In this document: piece after piece, positions 12,275-20,182 of the stretch
Layout: every line of letters starts with the position of its first letter
How positions within the stretch are numbered: the first letter of the stretch is position 1
NCBI GenBank assembly: GCA_026416355.1
Contig: JAOAFH010000030.1
Coordinates: 1 to 20,527, forward strand
Reading direction: 5' to 3'
DNA: 20,527 nucleotides
Source: Clostridiales bacterium
GTDB lineage: Bacteria > Bacillota > Clostridia > Clostridiales > Caloramatoraceae
Made by a program: the position numbers and the translations under genes
Notes under the pieces: generated by a model
The model's input: the letters and a program-made list of their open reading frames with translations, nothing else
Told to the model about the DNA's origin: nothing
Databases searched by the model: none

Positions 12275-14628
12275 AACTTTGCATTAAGTTTAGTTTCTAA
12301 CTCTTTTACGATGGCATCGTGTACTTTGTTTACATCCTCATCAGTAAGTGTTCTATCATCTGCTCTATATATTAAAGAATATGCAACAGATTTGAATCCT
12401 TCTGGAATTTGCTTTCCTTTGTATACGTCAAATAGTTTGATTTCTTCAATTATACCTTTACCTAACTTTCTCATTATATCTTCTATTTTCTTAACTTCTA
12501 CACTATCTTCAACTAAAAGTGCCATATCTCTTAATATTGCAGGGTACTTTGGAAGTGGCTTATACTTCTTTTCTAGCTTTGCTGCATCAAAGAATATTCC
12601 TAAATCTATTTCAGCAACATATACTCTTTCTTCTAAATCATAGTTTTCAAGTACATCTGGATGTATTTCTCCAATAACACCTGCATTTTTTCTTCTAACT
12701 AATATATTAGCACATCTTCCTGGGTGAAAAGTTGGGTTTTGTGTTTCTCTTTCAAAATCAACTTTATCAACTGAAAGAGCTTCAATTAAGTTTTCTACAA
12801 CACCCTTTATATCATAAAAATCTACATTTCCAGCCATAGCAATAATTAGCTTTTGTCTTTCATCTGGCAGGTCCTCTCCAACATTTAGATACACTTTACC
12901 AATTTCAAAAACACGAGCTTCCTTGTTATCCCTTAGTATATTTCTTTGCATTACTTCTAAAATTGAAGGGATAAGTGTTGTTCTCATTATACTAAAATCT
13001 TCACCAAGTGGGTTTGAAATTGAAATAGTATTTCTTAGTTCACTATCATTATTTAAATTAATTTTGTCAAATACCTTAGGACTGTAGAATGAATAAGTTA
13101 AAGCTTCATATAGAGATGATGCAACCATTGTACTCTTTACAGTTTCAATAAGCTTTTGTTCTCTAGTTATTTCAGCTTCAACAGCTTCACCTAAAATCTT
13201 TTCAGAAGGAATTATATCATAGCCATAAAGCCTTGCTATTTCTTCTGCAACATCTTCTTTTATCTTTACATCTTGTCTAAATGTAGGAACTTTAATAACA
13301 AGTTCTTCTTTATCTTCAACTTCCATACCAAGTCTGTTTAGCATCTTTATCATATCTTCAGTCTTTATGTCTGTTCCTAAAAATCTATTTATCCATTCTG
13401 GGCTTACTTTAACATAGTGTGGTTCAACCTTTTCATTATAAATGTCAATGGTTCCACCTACAACTTCTCCTACACCTAATGTTTCAAATAAATAACATGC
13501 TCTATTTGCAGCTATTTCTACTAGATTTGGATCTAAATCCTTTTCAAATCTTGAAGATGCTTCTGTTCTTAATCCTAATTTCTTTGAAGCTATTCTTGTT
13601 GTTACTCCATCAAAATTAGCACATTCTAACACTATTGTATTTGTATTTTCTGTAACCTCTGAGTTTTGACCACCCATTATTCCTGCAATGGCTATCGCTT
13701 TTTCTTTATCACTTATTACTATCATTGATGAATCTAATTGTCTTTCAACTTCATCTAATGTTGTAAACTTTTCATCGTTTGCCATTTTTACAACTATTTC
13801 TTTTCCACCTATATTGTTAAAATCAAATGCATGAAGTGGTTGACCAAGTTCAAGCATAACATAATTTGTAACATCAACTACATTATTTATTGGTCTAACT
13901 CCTGCTTCATTTAGTTTAGCTTGCATCCATTCAGGTGATGGCCCAATTTTTATGTTTTTTATCATCTTAGCCATGTATCTTCTGCAAAGAGGAGTATCAA
14001 CTTTAACTGATAGATAATCATTTATATTCTCATCATTTGTTTTATAGTCAGTTTCTATATTCTTTAAATCACAACCAAAAGATGCTGCTGTTTCCCTTGC
14101 AATACCATATATTGAAAAACAGTCTGCCCTATTTGATGTTATTTCAAAATCAATTACTCCACCGTTTAATCCAAGAATTTCTTTTATATCCACACCAATT
14201 GGAGTATTTTGGTCTAATATCATAATTCCATGTACTGAGTCTTCATCTGCAAGCCCTAGTTCTGCTTCAGAGCAAAGCATACCATTTGATTCAACACCTC
14301 TTAGTTTTCCCTTTTTAATTTTAACACCACCTGGAAGAGATGAACCATGTAATGCAACAGGTATTATATCTCCTTCTTTTATGTTATCTGCTCCTGTTAC
14401 AATTTGAATTGTTTCAGTTTTAACATCTATTTGACAAACAGTAAGCTTATCAGCATTTGGATGCTTTTCAGTCTTTATTATTTTGCCTGCAACAACCTTA
14501 TCTATTTCTTTACCTTTATCTATTACTTCTTCTACTTTTGAACCTGTTAATGTTAGTTTATCTGCAACTTCATATATACTTTTGTCTATATCTACATAAT
14601 CTTGTAGCCAACTATATGGAACCTTCAT
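12268..14628 (-). CDS. pheT: Phenylalanyl-tRNA synthetase beta subunit
   Basis: A 786-residue PheRS beta chain, close to the usual length of about 795. With PheS it forms the alpha2beta2 enzyme that charges tRNA-Phe. The N-terminus MKVPYSWLQDYVDID and the EMAPII-like tRNA-binding domain (about 40-150, with KHPNADKLTVC) are followed by the B3/B4 editing domain and the B5 domain. The latter is near VEPHYVKVSPEWINRFLG through PTFRQDVKIKEDVAEEIARLYGYD. A catalytic-like core and the anticodon-binding FDX-ACB domain (about 690-786, with YPAILRDMALLVED) follow. ATG 14628 follows AAGGAGGGG, and the gap to pheS is 11 bp, so the two subunits are co-transcribed and co-regulated by the upstream T-box. 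Confidence 0.97.
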   Translation of the reverse strand: MKVPYSWLQDYVDIDKSIYEVADKLTLTGSKVEEVIDKGKEIDKVVAGKIIKTEKHPNADKLTVCQIDVKTETIQIVTGADNIKEGDIIPVALHGSSLPGGVKIKKGKLRGVESNGMLCSEAELGLADEDSVHGIMILDQNTPIGVDIKEILGLNGGVIDFEITSNRADCFSIYGIARETAASFGCDLKNIETDYKTNDENINDYLSVKVDTPLCRRYMAKMIKNIKIGPSPEWMQAKLNEAGVRPINNVVDVTNYVMLELGQPLHAFDFNNIGGKEIVVKMANDEKFTTLDEVERQLDSSMIVISDKEKAIAIAGIMGGQNSEVTENTNTIVLECANFDGVTTRIASKKLGLRTEASSRFEKDLDPNLVEIAANRACYLFETLGVGEVVGGTIDIYNEKVEPHYVKVSPEWINRFLGTDIKTEDMIKMLNRLGMEVEDKEELVIKVPTFRQDVKIKEDVAEEIARLYGYDIIPSEKILGEAVEAEITREQKLIETVKSTMVASSLYEALTYSFYSPKVFDKINLNNDSELRNTISISNPLGEDFSIMRTTLIPSILEVMQRNILRDNKEARVFEIGKVYLNVGEDLPDERQKLIIAMAGNVDFYDIKGVVENLIEALSVDKVDFERETQNPTFHPGRCANILVRRKNAGVIGEIHPDVLENYDLEERVYVAEIDLGIFFDAAKLEKKYKPLPKYPAILRDMALLVEDSVEVKKIEDIMRKLGKGIIEEIKLFDVYKGKQIPEGFKSVAYSLIYRADDRTLTDEDVNKVHDAIVKELETKLNAKLR

Positions 14629-14639
14629 GATACCCCTCC

Positions 14640-15659
14640 TTAGAATTGTTTTAAGAACCTAACATCATTTTCATAGAATAATCTAATATCATCTATTCCG
14701 TACTTTATCATAACTATTCTTTCAAGCCCTAATCCAAATGCAAATCCACTATATACATCTGGATCAATTCCACCTGCTCTTAATACATCAGGATGCACCA
14801 TTCCACATCCTAGTATTTCAATCCAGCCTGAGCCTTTACAAACTCTGCATCCTTCACCACCACAAACGAAGCATGATACATCAACTTCTGCTGATGGCTC
14901 TGTAAATGGGAAGTGATGTGGTCTAAACTTAGTTCTTGTCTTTTCACCAAACATTCTCTTTGCAAATGTATCAAGTGTTCCCTTAAGGCTTGCCATAGTT
15001 ATTCCCTTATCAACCACTAGTCCTTCTATTTGATGGAATATTGGTGAGTGTGTTGCGTCTGCTGTATCTGATCTATATACTCTACCTGGAGCTATTATTC
15101 TAATTGGAGGCTTTTTATTTTCCATAACCCTTATTTGAACAGGAGATGTTTGTGTTCTTAAAACTACATTTTGATTAATGTAGAATGTATCCTGTTCATC
15201 CCTTGCTGGATGATTTTTAGGAATATTTAGTGCTTCAAAGTTATAGTAATCTAGTTCAACTTCAGGACCTTCTGCTACTGAAAATCCCATTCCAATGAAT
15301 ATTTCTTTAATCTCATCTAAAGCCTTTGTTAATGGGTGTAAACCTCCAATTTTATTTCTTTTTCCTGGCATAGTAACATCTATTGTTTCAAGGGAAAGTC
15401 TATAATTCTTTTCTTTATTTTTTATTTCCTTCAAGGCTTCTTGTATTGCATTTTCAATTGTTTCTCTAACTTCATTTGCTATTTTACCAACGATTGGTCT
15501 TTCCTCAGCTGATAATTGTCCCATTCCCCTTAAAATTGCAGTTAATTCACCTTTTTTTCCAAGATATTTAACCCTAACTTCATCAAGCATTTGGCTTGTT
15601 TGACATTCCTTAAGCTTTTCTAAAGCTTCAACTTTTATTTGTTCTAATTTATCCCTCAT
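14640..15659 (-). CDS. pheS: Phenylalanyl-tRNA synthetase alpha subunit
   Basis: A 339-residue catalytic alpha chain of PheRS, the usual length. An N-terminal coiled coil (about 1-85) is followed by the class II catalytic domain. This has HPLTKALDEI, motif 2 (HSPIFHQIEGLVVD, about 204-217), the FPFTEPSAEVDVSC substrate region, and motif 3 (FAFGLGLERIVMIKYG, about 306-321). Four Cys residues (263, 266, 271, 274) form a CxxC...CxxC zinc-knuckle-like insert that many bacterial PheS proteins also carry. ATG 15659 follows AAAGGAG. It is the first gene of the pheST operon, directly downstream of the T-box leader. Confidence 0.97.
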   Translation of the reverse strand: MRDKLEQIKVEALEKLKECQTSQMLDEVRVKYLGKKGELTAILRGMGQLSAEERPIVGKIANEVRETIENAIQEALKEIKNKEKNYRLSLETIDVTMPGKRNKIGGLHPLTKALDEIKEIFIGMGFSVAEGPEVELDYYNFEALNIPKNHPARDEQDTFYINQNVVLRTQTSPVQIRVMENKKPPIRIIAPGRVYRSDTADATHSPIFHQIEGLVVDKGITMASLKGTLDTFAKRMFGEKTRTKFRPHHFPFTEPSAEVDVSCFVCGGEGCRVCKGSGWIEILGCGMVHPDVLRAGGIDPDVYSGFAFGLGLERIVMIKYGIDDIRLFYENDVRFLKQF

Positions 15660-15690
15660 CTTTCTACTCCTTTCTAATTAATTTTCCACA

Positions 15691-15725
15691 TAAAAAAACC
15701 TCCATCCCATAAAGGGACGAAGGTT
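15691..15725 (-). terminator. T-box attenuator terminator of pheST
   Basis: A 12-bp stem with two G-U pairs (15714-15725 with 15697-15708) and a 5-nt loop is followed by a run of seven T on the minus strand. The ascending arm contains CGTCCCT (15713-15719), which instead pairs with the T-box sequence when uncharged tRNA is bound. Confidence 0.92.
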
Positions 15726-15928
15726 TGCTTCGCGGTACCACCCTAATTGACCAAAAGGTCCACTCATTAAAATAACGGTTTTACCCGTTCTGCTCTACTA
15801 TTATTTCAAGCAGAAAGCTCCAGAGCGAAACTTCAAATAACACTTCTGCAGAAGGGCTCTCAATCTATGGCCCAACCTCCCTGTGCAGGTAGTTATTTTA
15901 CTTAACTCCTTCACTGCCTTTAACATTT
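15691..15928 (-). ncRNA. T-box riboswitch, Phe-specific (UUC specifier)
   Basis: The minus strand carries the canonical T-box AGGGTGGTACCGCG (15731-15744), followed by the terminator. In Stem I the loop-E halves AGTA (15899-15902) and GAA (15832-15834) flank a 7-bp helix (15892-15898 with 15835-15841). Two nucleotides after GAA comes TTC (15827-15829), the Phe codon in the specifier position. This fits control of the downstream pheS-pheT: uncharged tRNA-Phe reads UUC, its acceptor end pairs with the T-box, and the antiterminator forms. The 5' end is inferred from the -10 box. Confidence 0.93.
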
Positions 15929-15934
15929 TTGCTT

Positions 15935-15964
15935 ATTATATCACAAATATAAATAATATGTAAA
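15935..15964 (-). promoter_or_regulatory. Sigma-A promoter of the pheST T-box transcript
   Basis: Minus-strand TTTACA (15959-15964), 18 bp, TATAAT (15935-15940). The start is expected near 15928. The promoter begins just 8 bp after the stop of the SpoU methyltransferase gene, with no terminator between them. Confidence 0.72.
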
Positions 15965-15971
15965 TACCCTT

Positions 15972-16733
15972 TTATATCCTCTGTCTTACAACTTCATAAA
16001 CCATTATTGATGCTGCAATTGATGCATTAAGTGACTCTGCTCTTCCTAGCATAGGTATCTTAACTTTTTTATTGCAAAGTTCAATATCTTCCTCTGACAT
16101 TCCGTTAGCTTCGTTACCAATAACTATTGCTGTTTTGTTTTTAAAATTATGTGCATAAAGATTTTCTCCATTAAGACATGAAGCATAAATATCAAATCCC
16201 TTTGAATACAACTCATCGCACAATTCTTTAAAACTATTATATTGAACTACTGGTATATGAAAAATAGAACCCATCGTTGAACGCAATGTCTTATCGTTAT
16301 ACAAATCAACCGTTCCCTTAATCAAATAGACAGCATCAACTCCTGCTGCATCACAAGTTCTAATTATTGTTCCTAAATTTCCTGGATCTTGGACTTTATC
16401 TATAACAACAACAAAACTCACATTTTCTTTTACTTCTAATTTTGGTTTTCTAGCAACTGCAATTATTTTTTGAGGAGTAGTTGTATTTGATAGTTCTTTT
16501 ATAACTGATTCTTCAACTTCATATTTAATAATATCGTTGTTTAAAACTCTGTCATATCCATTTAACTCATATATTGAATTACTATATAGTATTAATTCAA
16601 CAACACCCTCATTTATTGCCTCTTCAACAAATCTTATACCTTCTACCAAAAATTTTTCTTCTAAATCTCTATATTTTTTTTGTTTTAGTTTAATAGCATT
16701 TTTTACAATATTGCTATCTCTTTTTAATACCAT
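15972..16733 (-). CDS. SpoU/TrmH-family RNA 2'-O-methyltransferase (RlmB/TsnR-like)
   Basis: A 253-residue SPOUT methyltransferase, similar to Bacillus YsgA, which commonly sits next to pheST. The N-terminal L30e-like substrate-binding domain (about 1-95) is followed by the knotted catalytic domain. Motif 1 is DKVQDPGNLGTIIRTCDAAG (112-131, catalytic Arg at 125), motif 2 VIGNEANGM (204-212) and motif 3 IPMLGRAESLNASIAASI (226-243). It transfers methyl from SAM to a ribose 2'-OH, most likely in 23S rRNA, but the target nucleotide is not predictable. ATG 16733 lies 5 bp after the ktrA stop and its ribosome binding site AAAGGATG overlaps the ktrA end, so it is coupled to the ktr genes. Confidence 0.92.
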   Translation of the reverse strand: MVLKRDSNIVKNAIKLKQKKYRDLEEKFLVEGIRFVEEAINEGVVELILYSNSIYELNGYDRVLNNDIIKYEVEESVIKELSNTTTPQKIIAVARKPKLEVKENVSFVVVIDKVQDPGNLGTIIRTCDAAGVDAVYLIKGTVDLYNDKTLRSTMGSIFHIPVVQYNSFKELCDELYSKGFDIYASCLNGENLYAHNFKNKTAIVIGNEANGMSEEDIELCNKKVKIPMLGRAESLNASIAASIMVYEVVRQRI

Positions 16734-16738
16734 AAAAA

Positions 16739-17398
16739 CTACATCCTTTGTCTTTCTATATTTTTAATATCGTCTGTTCCACCTATAACAACTAAAACAT
16801 CTCCATGCTTAATAACCTCATCAGCAGATGGAGCAATATTTATATCATTACCCCTCTTTATTGCCATTATGTTAATGCCATAGTTACTTCTCATGTTAAG
16901 CTCTTTTAGGCTCCTATTTTCCCATTCATCTAAGGCAGTTACTTCCATAATACTATAGTCTGCTGACAACTCTATATAATCTAGTATATTTGATGAGCAT
17001 AAGTTGTGTGCCACTCTTATTCCCATATCTCTCTCAGGGAATACCACTCTATCTGCTCCAATCTTATATAAAACCTTAGCATGTAGTTCATTTTGTGCCT
17101 TTGCTATAACATATTTTACACCAAGTTCCTTAACAAGAAGCGTAACAAGTACACTTGATTGAACATCTGAACCAATTGTAATTACTGCAATATCAAAATT
17201 CCTAATTCCAAGTGATTTTAATGTTGCTTCATCTGTTGCATCTGCTTGAACAGCATGAGTTACATGATCAGATATATCCTGTACAACCTCTTCATCTACA
17301 TCTATTGCAAGAACTTCATGCCCTAATGAATAAAGTGTTTTTGCTATGCTTGAGCCAAATCTTCCAAGACCTATAACAACAAATTGTTTTGTTTTCAT
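16739..17398 (-). CDS. ktrA: KtrA/TrkA-type K+ uptake regulatory subunit
   Basis: A 219-residue RCK protein, the normal length for KtrA. It has an N-terminal Rossmann RCK_N domain with GLGRFG (10-15) and the acidic ends of the following strands (D33, D35, D53) for NAD(H)/ATP/ADP binding. A C-terminal RCK_C domain follows (about 135-215, containing LKELNMRSNYGINIMAI and HGDVLVVIGG). In Firmicutes the RCK_C domain of KtrA often binds c-di-AMP, which inhibits uptake. It forms a cytosolic ring that gates the KtrB channel encoded 14 bp upstream. ATG 17398 follows GGGAGG. The name TrkA is also used; the single-RCK length favours KtrA. Confidence 0.92.
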   Translation of the reverse strand: MKTKQFVVIGLGRFGSSIAKTLYSLGHEVLAIDVDEEVVQDISDHVTHAVQADATDEATLKSLGIRNFDIAVITIGSDVQSSVLVTLLVKELGVKYVIAKAQNELHAKVLYKIGADRVVFPERDMGIRVAHNLCSSNILDYIELSADYSIMEVTALDEWENRSLKELNMRSNYGINIMAIKRGNDINIAPSADEVIKHGDVLVVIGGTDDIKNIERQRM

Positions 17399-17412
17399 TT
17401 TGAACCTCCCTA

Positions 17413-18774
17413 TTATCCAATTAGTATTTTATCTTCTGGATATTTTATTAAATTAGCTGTTGTCTGTTGTTTATGAGCAATTGCCATTGTAACAGTTAAA
17501 GGACCTACCCTTCCTGCGTACATCGTTAATATAATAATAATTTTACCTATTAATGTTAATCTTGTTGTCAAGCCTAATGTTAACCCTACAGTTGCAAATG
17601 CTGATGTTGCTTCATATAAGTATTCCATAAAATCACCATTTTGAGAAATCGAAAGTACCATTGTAACTACAACTACTAAAATGAAGCTTAACATTGTAAC
17701 TGCTAGTGCTCTATATACAAAAGACTTATTTATCCTTTTTTGGTAAACTTCAGTATCTTCTTTTCCTTGTACTACTGCAACAACTGTCATAAATATCAAA
17801 AATGCTGTGGATGTTTTAATACCCCCACCAGTAGAACCTGGTGAGGCACCGATAAACATTAAAACTACTGTTAGAAATTTACCAGCAACAGTCATATCAC
17901 TTGTTGATATTGTATTAAACCCTGCTGTTCTTGGTGTTACCGATGCAAATAAACTAGCTAAAAATTTTCCTTTTATACTTAGTCCTCCTAAAGTTTTAGG
18001 GTTTGCATATTCAAGCATATAAAATCCAATAGCACCAACTACTATCAATGCTACAGTTGCTGACAAAACAACCTTTGCATGTAAAGATAAACGTTTACTT
18101 TTTCTATAGTTTAAAACTTCTGTTATTACTGAAAACCCAATACCTCCAATAACAATCAGAGCCATTATTGTTAAATTAACTACAACATTATCTACGTATG
18201 GTGTTAAACTATTAAAATTTCCAATCAAATCAAAGCCTGCATTACAAAATGCTGATACTGAGTGAAATATTCCAAAATATAAACCTTTTAATAATCCATA
18301 CTTAGGAATAAACTGAGTAGCTAAAGCTACAGCACCAATTATCTCTATTGAAAATGTAATTCCCATCACATAAAGTGCAAGTTTTACAACACCTTGAATA
18401 TTAAATGTATTATATGCCTCCTGCATTATAAGCCTTTCTTTTAAAGATATCCTTTTACCAAGCAACAAAGCTATTAATGTTGCAAATGTCATAAATCCAA
18501 GTCCACCCATTTGTATGAGTAACATTATTACAATTTGACCAAATACACTGTAATGGGTACCTGTATCTACAGTAACAAGTCCTGTTACACATACCGCAGA
18601 TGTTGATGTAAAAAGGGCATCAATAAATGGTGTTGCTTCTCCACTTCTTGATGAAATGGGTAACGAAAGTAAAATGCCACCTATTAATATTGTTAAAGCA
18701 AAACCTAACGCAAGTATTTGAACAGGTTGAAATTTATAAAATTTAATGCCATCTATTTTTTCTTTAAGAAACAT
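17413..18774 (-). CDS. ktrB: KtrB/TrkH-type K+ transporter membrane subunit
   Basis: A 453-residue membrane protein of the TrkH/KtrB/HKT superfamily, with four M1-P-M2 repeats that form one pore. The selectivity-filter glycines are visible in each P-loop: VCVTGL (G65), FCNAGF (G180), RTAGFNT (G285) and ATVGLT (G397). The intramembrane gating loop between repeats is GASPGSTGGGIK (309-320), and the conserved Arg in M2 of repeat 4 is in AGRVGPLT (R422). It imports K+, in Ktr systems coupled to Na+. ATG 18774 follows GGAGG. It leads the ktrB-ktrA-methyltransferase operon, and a perfect dyad sits in its promoter region. Confidence 0.93.
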   Translation of the reverse strand: MFLKEKIDGIKFYKFQPVQILALGFALTILIGGILLSLPISSRSGEATPFIDALFTSTSAVCVTGLVTVDTGTHYSVFGQIVIMLLIQMGGLGFMTFATLIALLLGKRISLKERLIMQEAYNTFNIQGVVKLALYVMGITFSIEIIGAVALATQFIPKYGLLKGLYFGIFHSVSAFCNAGFDLIGNFNSLTPYVDNVVVNLTIMALIVIGGIGFSVITEVLNYRKSKRLSLHAKVVLSATVALIVVGAIGFYMLEYANPKTLGGLSIKGKFLASLFASVTPRTAGFNTISTSDMTVAGKFLTVVLMFIGASPGSTGGGIKTSTAFLIFMTVVAVVQGKEDTEVYQKRINKSFVYRALAVTMLSFILVVVVTMVLSISQNGDFMEYLYEATSAFATVGLTLGLTTRLTLIGKIIIILTMYAGRVGPLTVTMAIAHKQQTTANLIKYPEDKILIG

Positions 18775-18791
18775 CTATTATATACCTCCGT

Positions 18792-18814
18792 TATTATACT
18801 ACTTTAGTATAATA
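18792..18814 (-). promoter_or_regulatory. Perfect 10-3-10 dyad at the ktrB promoter, possible operator
   Basis: TATTATACTA (18792-18801) and TAGTATAATA (18805-18814) are exact inverted repeats with a 3-bp centre. The dyad covers the proposed -10 box and start site of ktrB and ends 3 bp before the ribosome binding site, the usual position for a repressor operator. An RNA hairpin at the mRNA 5' end is the alternative. Confidence 0.5.
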
Positions 18815-18838
18815 CCAAAAATTTATATTTTTATACAA
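18809..18838 (-). promoter_or_regulatory. Candidate sigma-A promoter of ktrB
   Basis: Minus-strand TTGTAT (18833-18838), 18 bp, TATTAT (18809-18814, 5 of 6). The other TATAAT in the dyad (18793-18798) is too close to the ribosome binding site to serve. The -35 lies in the T-run of the rplT terminator. Confidence 0.45.
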
Positions 18839-18871
18839 AAGCTAAAAGACCTGAAAAACAGGCCTTTTAGC
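18836..18871 (-). terminator. Rho-independent terminator of infC-rpmI-rplT
   Basis: On the minus strand a 13-bp stem (18859-18871 with 18841-18853) with one G-U pair closes a TTTTT loop and is followed by TTTTGTATAA. It begins 17 bp after the rplT stop. Confidence 0.92.
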
Positions 18872-18887
18872 TTAATATAGTATATTA

Positions 18888-19247
18888 TTATGCATTTATC
18901 TTTTCTTTTGCAACATTAACTAATTCTGCAAAAGCTACTTCATCGTTTACAGCTATTTCAGCTAACATCTTTCTGTTGATGTTGATTCCTGCTAGCTTTA
19001 GTCCATTTATAAACTTTGAATATGAAAGACCATTTGCTCTAGCTGCAGCATTTATTCTTGCTATCCAAAGCTTTCTGTAGTCTCTCTTCTTTATCTTTCT
19101 TCCTACATATGCTGAGCTTAATGCTCTTAAAACTGCTTGCTTAGCAATTCTGTAGTTTTTGCTCTTTGCACCATAGAATCCCTTTGCAAGTTTGAATATC
19201 TTTCTACGTTTTTTATGTGAATGTACTGCTCTCTTAACTCTTGCCAT
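18888..19247 (-). CDS. rplT: 50S ribosomal protein L20
   Basis: A 119-residue L20, the standard length. The very basic N-terminal tail MARVKRAVHSHKKRRKIFKL and the globular part with LWIARINAAARANGLSYSKFINGL and LNRKMLAEIA-type sequence (here INRKMLAEIA) are diagnostic. L20 binds 23S rRNA early in 50S assembly, and in Firmicutes it represses its own operon by binding the infC leader. ATG 19247 follows AAAGGAGG. Last gene of the operon. Confidence 0.97.
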   Translation of the reverse strand: MARVKRAVHSHKKRRKIFKLAKGFYGAKSKNYRIAKQAVLRALSSAYVGRKIKKRDYRKLWIARINAAARANGLSYSKFINGLKLAGININRKMLAEIAVNDEVAFAELVNVAKEKINA

Positions 19248-19271
19248 TTTTTAAACCTCCTTTGCCTCTCT

Positions 19272-19469
19272 TTATAGGTATGGTAATAACTTTCTTACAA
19301 TCTTGAATTCAGTCTTAGCTACATAAGCTCCCTTTCTAAGTTGTCTCTTTCTCTTTGATGACTTCTTAGTTAGGATATGTCTCTTGAAAGCATGTGCTCT
19401 CTTAAACTTTCCATTTCCAGTCTTTCTATATCTCTTTGCTGCACCTTTATGAGTTTTCATTTTAGGCAT
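19272..19469 (-). CDS. rpmI: 50S ribosomal protein L35
   Basis: A 65-residue L35 with the usual start MPKMKTHKGAAKRYRKTG and the basic core GKFKRAHAFKRHILTKKSSKRKRQLR. A longer in-frame extension to 19496 would overlap infC and adds nonfamily residues. ATG 19469 has GGAGAGGAGG upstream and aligns with all L35 proteins, so it is the start. It lies 23 bp after the infC stop. Confidence 0.97.
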   Translation of the reverse strand: MPKMKTHKGAAKRYRKTGNGKFKRAHAFKRHILTKKSSKRKRQLRKGAYVAKTEFKIVRKLLPYL

Positions 19470-19492
19470 AATTAATTCCTCCTCTCCTATTT

Positions 19493-20005
19493 TCAAGCTT
19501 TCTTTGGTGCTATGACCATTGTCATATTCTTTCCTTCAAGTTTAGCTGGCTTTTCTATTTGTCCAACTTCCTTGATTTTATCATAGAATCTATTTAATAT
19601 ATCTTCACCAAAATGAGCATAATCTGCTTCTCTTCCTCTAAACTTAACAGTAACCTTTACCTTGTCACCGTCTTTAAGGAATTTTTCAGCATTTTTAGCT
19701 TTAACATTAAGGTCATGCTCTTCTATATTTGGTGTAATTCTAACTTCCTTAACTGTTATTACTTTTTGTTTTTTCTTAGCTTCCTTTTCCTTCTTTTGTT
19801 GCTCATAAACGAACTTTCCATATTCCATTATTCTAGCAACTGGTGGTTCTGACTTTGGAGCTATAAGTACTAAATCTAGTTGTCTCATTTCTGCCATTTC
19901 TAACGCTTGTTTAGTTGGCATTATACCAAGCTGTTCACCATCTTGGCTTATAACCCTAAGCTCCTTAACCCTAATTTCTTCGTTGATTAAATGTTCTTTA
20001 TTAAT
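19493..20005 (-). CDS. infC: Translation initiation factor IF-3, probable AUU start
   Basis: A 170-residue IF3 with an N-domain (about 1-70, NKEHLINEEIRVKELRVI, PPVARIMEYGK), a basic helical linker (YEQQKKEKEAKKKQK) and a C-domain (ITVKEVRITPNIEEHD, VKVTVKFRGRE, MTMVIAPK). It binds the 30S subunit and checks start codons. The start is ATT at 20003-20005: GGGAGG lies exactly 8 nt upstream, and the resulting N-terminus lines up with Bacillus IF3 (MISKDFIINEQI). The in-frame GTG at 20014 is inside the Shine-Dalgarno sequence, and the ATG at 20008-20010 is out of frame. AUU starts on infC are known from E. coli and Bacillus and give autoregulation, because IF3 rejects AUU. Confidence 0.93.
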   Translation of the reverse strand: MNKEHLINEEIRVKELRVISQDGEQLGIMPTKQALEMAEMRQLDLVLIAPKSEPPVARIMEYGKFVYEQQKKEKEAKKKQKVITVKEVRITPNIEEHDLNVKAKNAEKFLKDGDKVKVTVKFRGREADYAHFGEDILNRFYDKIKEVGQIEKPAKLEGKNMTMVIAPKKA

Positions 20006-20137
20006 AACATTCACCTCCCAAATTTATACAAAACAAAAGCGGATGGACACAATCCATCCGCATAGTTACATATAGCAACAATATTGACCTTACTACCTTT
20101 GGTGTAAGGTGAGAAGCGGATGGCTTCTGCTTAACAC
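20006..20137 (-). ncRNA. L20-type leader (attenuator) of infC-rpmI-rplT
   Basis: The roughly 130-nt leader contains a terminator (20030-20061) and, upstream, CCATCCGC (20116-20123), which is complementary to the ascending terminator arm GCGGATGG (20054-20061). The two pairings exclude each other, so the upstream copy can act as an antiterminator. Between them lies ACCTTACACCAAAGGT and CAATATTGTTG, small hairpins expected for a folded leader. Firmicute infC operons are controlled by L20 binding to such a leader. The assignment rests on layout and position, not on a covariance-model hit. Confidence 0.8.
20030..20061 (-). terminator. Attenuator terminator in the infC leader
   Basis: A perfect 9-bp stem GCGGATGGA / TCCATCCGC (20053-20061 with 20039-20047) with loop TTGTG is followed by TTTTGTTTTG on the minus strand, 15 bp before the Shine-Dalgarno of infC. 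Confidence 0.92.
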
Positions 20138-20143
20138 TAATAC

Positions 20144-20172
20144 AATATAACATACTTTCTAATACATGTCAA
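20144..20172 (-). promoter_or_regulatory. Sigma-A promoter of infC-rpmI-rplT
   Basis: Minus-strand TTGACA (20167-20172, perfect), 17 bp, TATATT (20144-20149, 5 of 6). The start is expected near 20137. It lies 11 bp after the thrS stop, with no terminator between. Confidence 0.9.
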
Positions 20173-20182
20173 CTATATTTAA

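Noticed and set aside
18793..18798. TATAAT nearest to ktrB as its -10 box
   Set aside because: Transcription would begin within the ribosome binding site, leaving no usable leader; the distal TATTAT is better placed.
20008..20010. ATG just after the infC Shine-Dalgarno
   Set aside because: Out of frame with IF3, only 3 nt from GGAGG, and stops after 7 codons; noted as a mini-ORF, not annotated as a gene.
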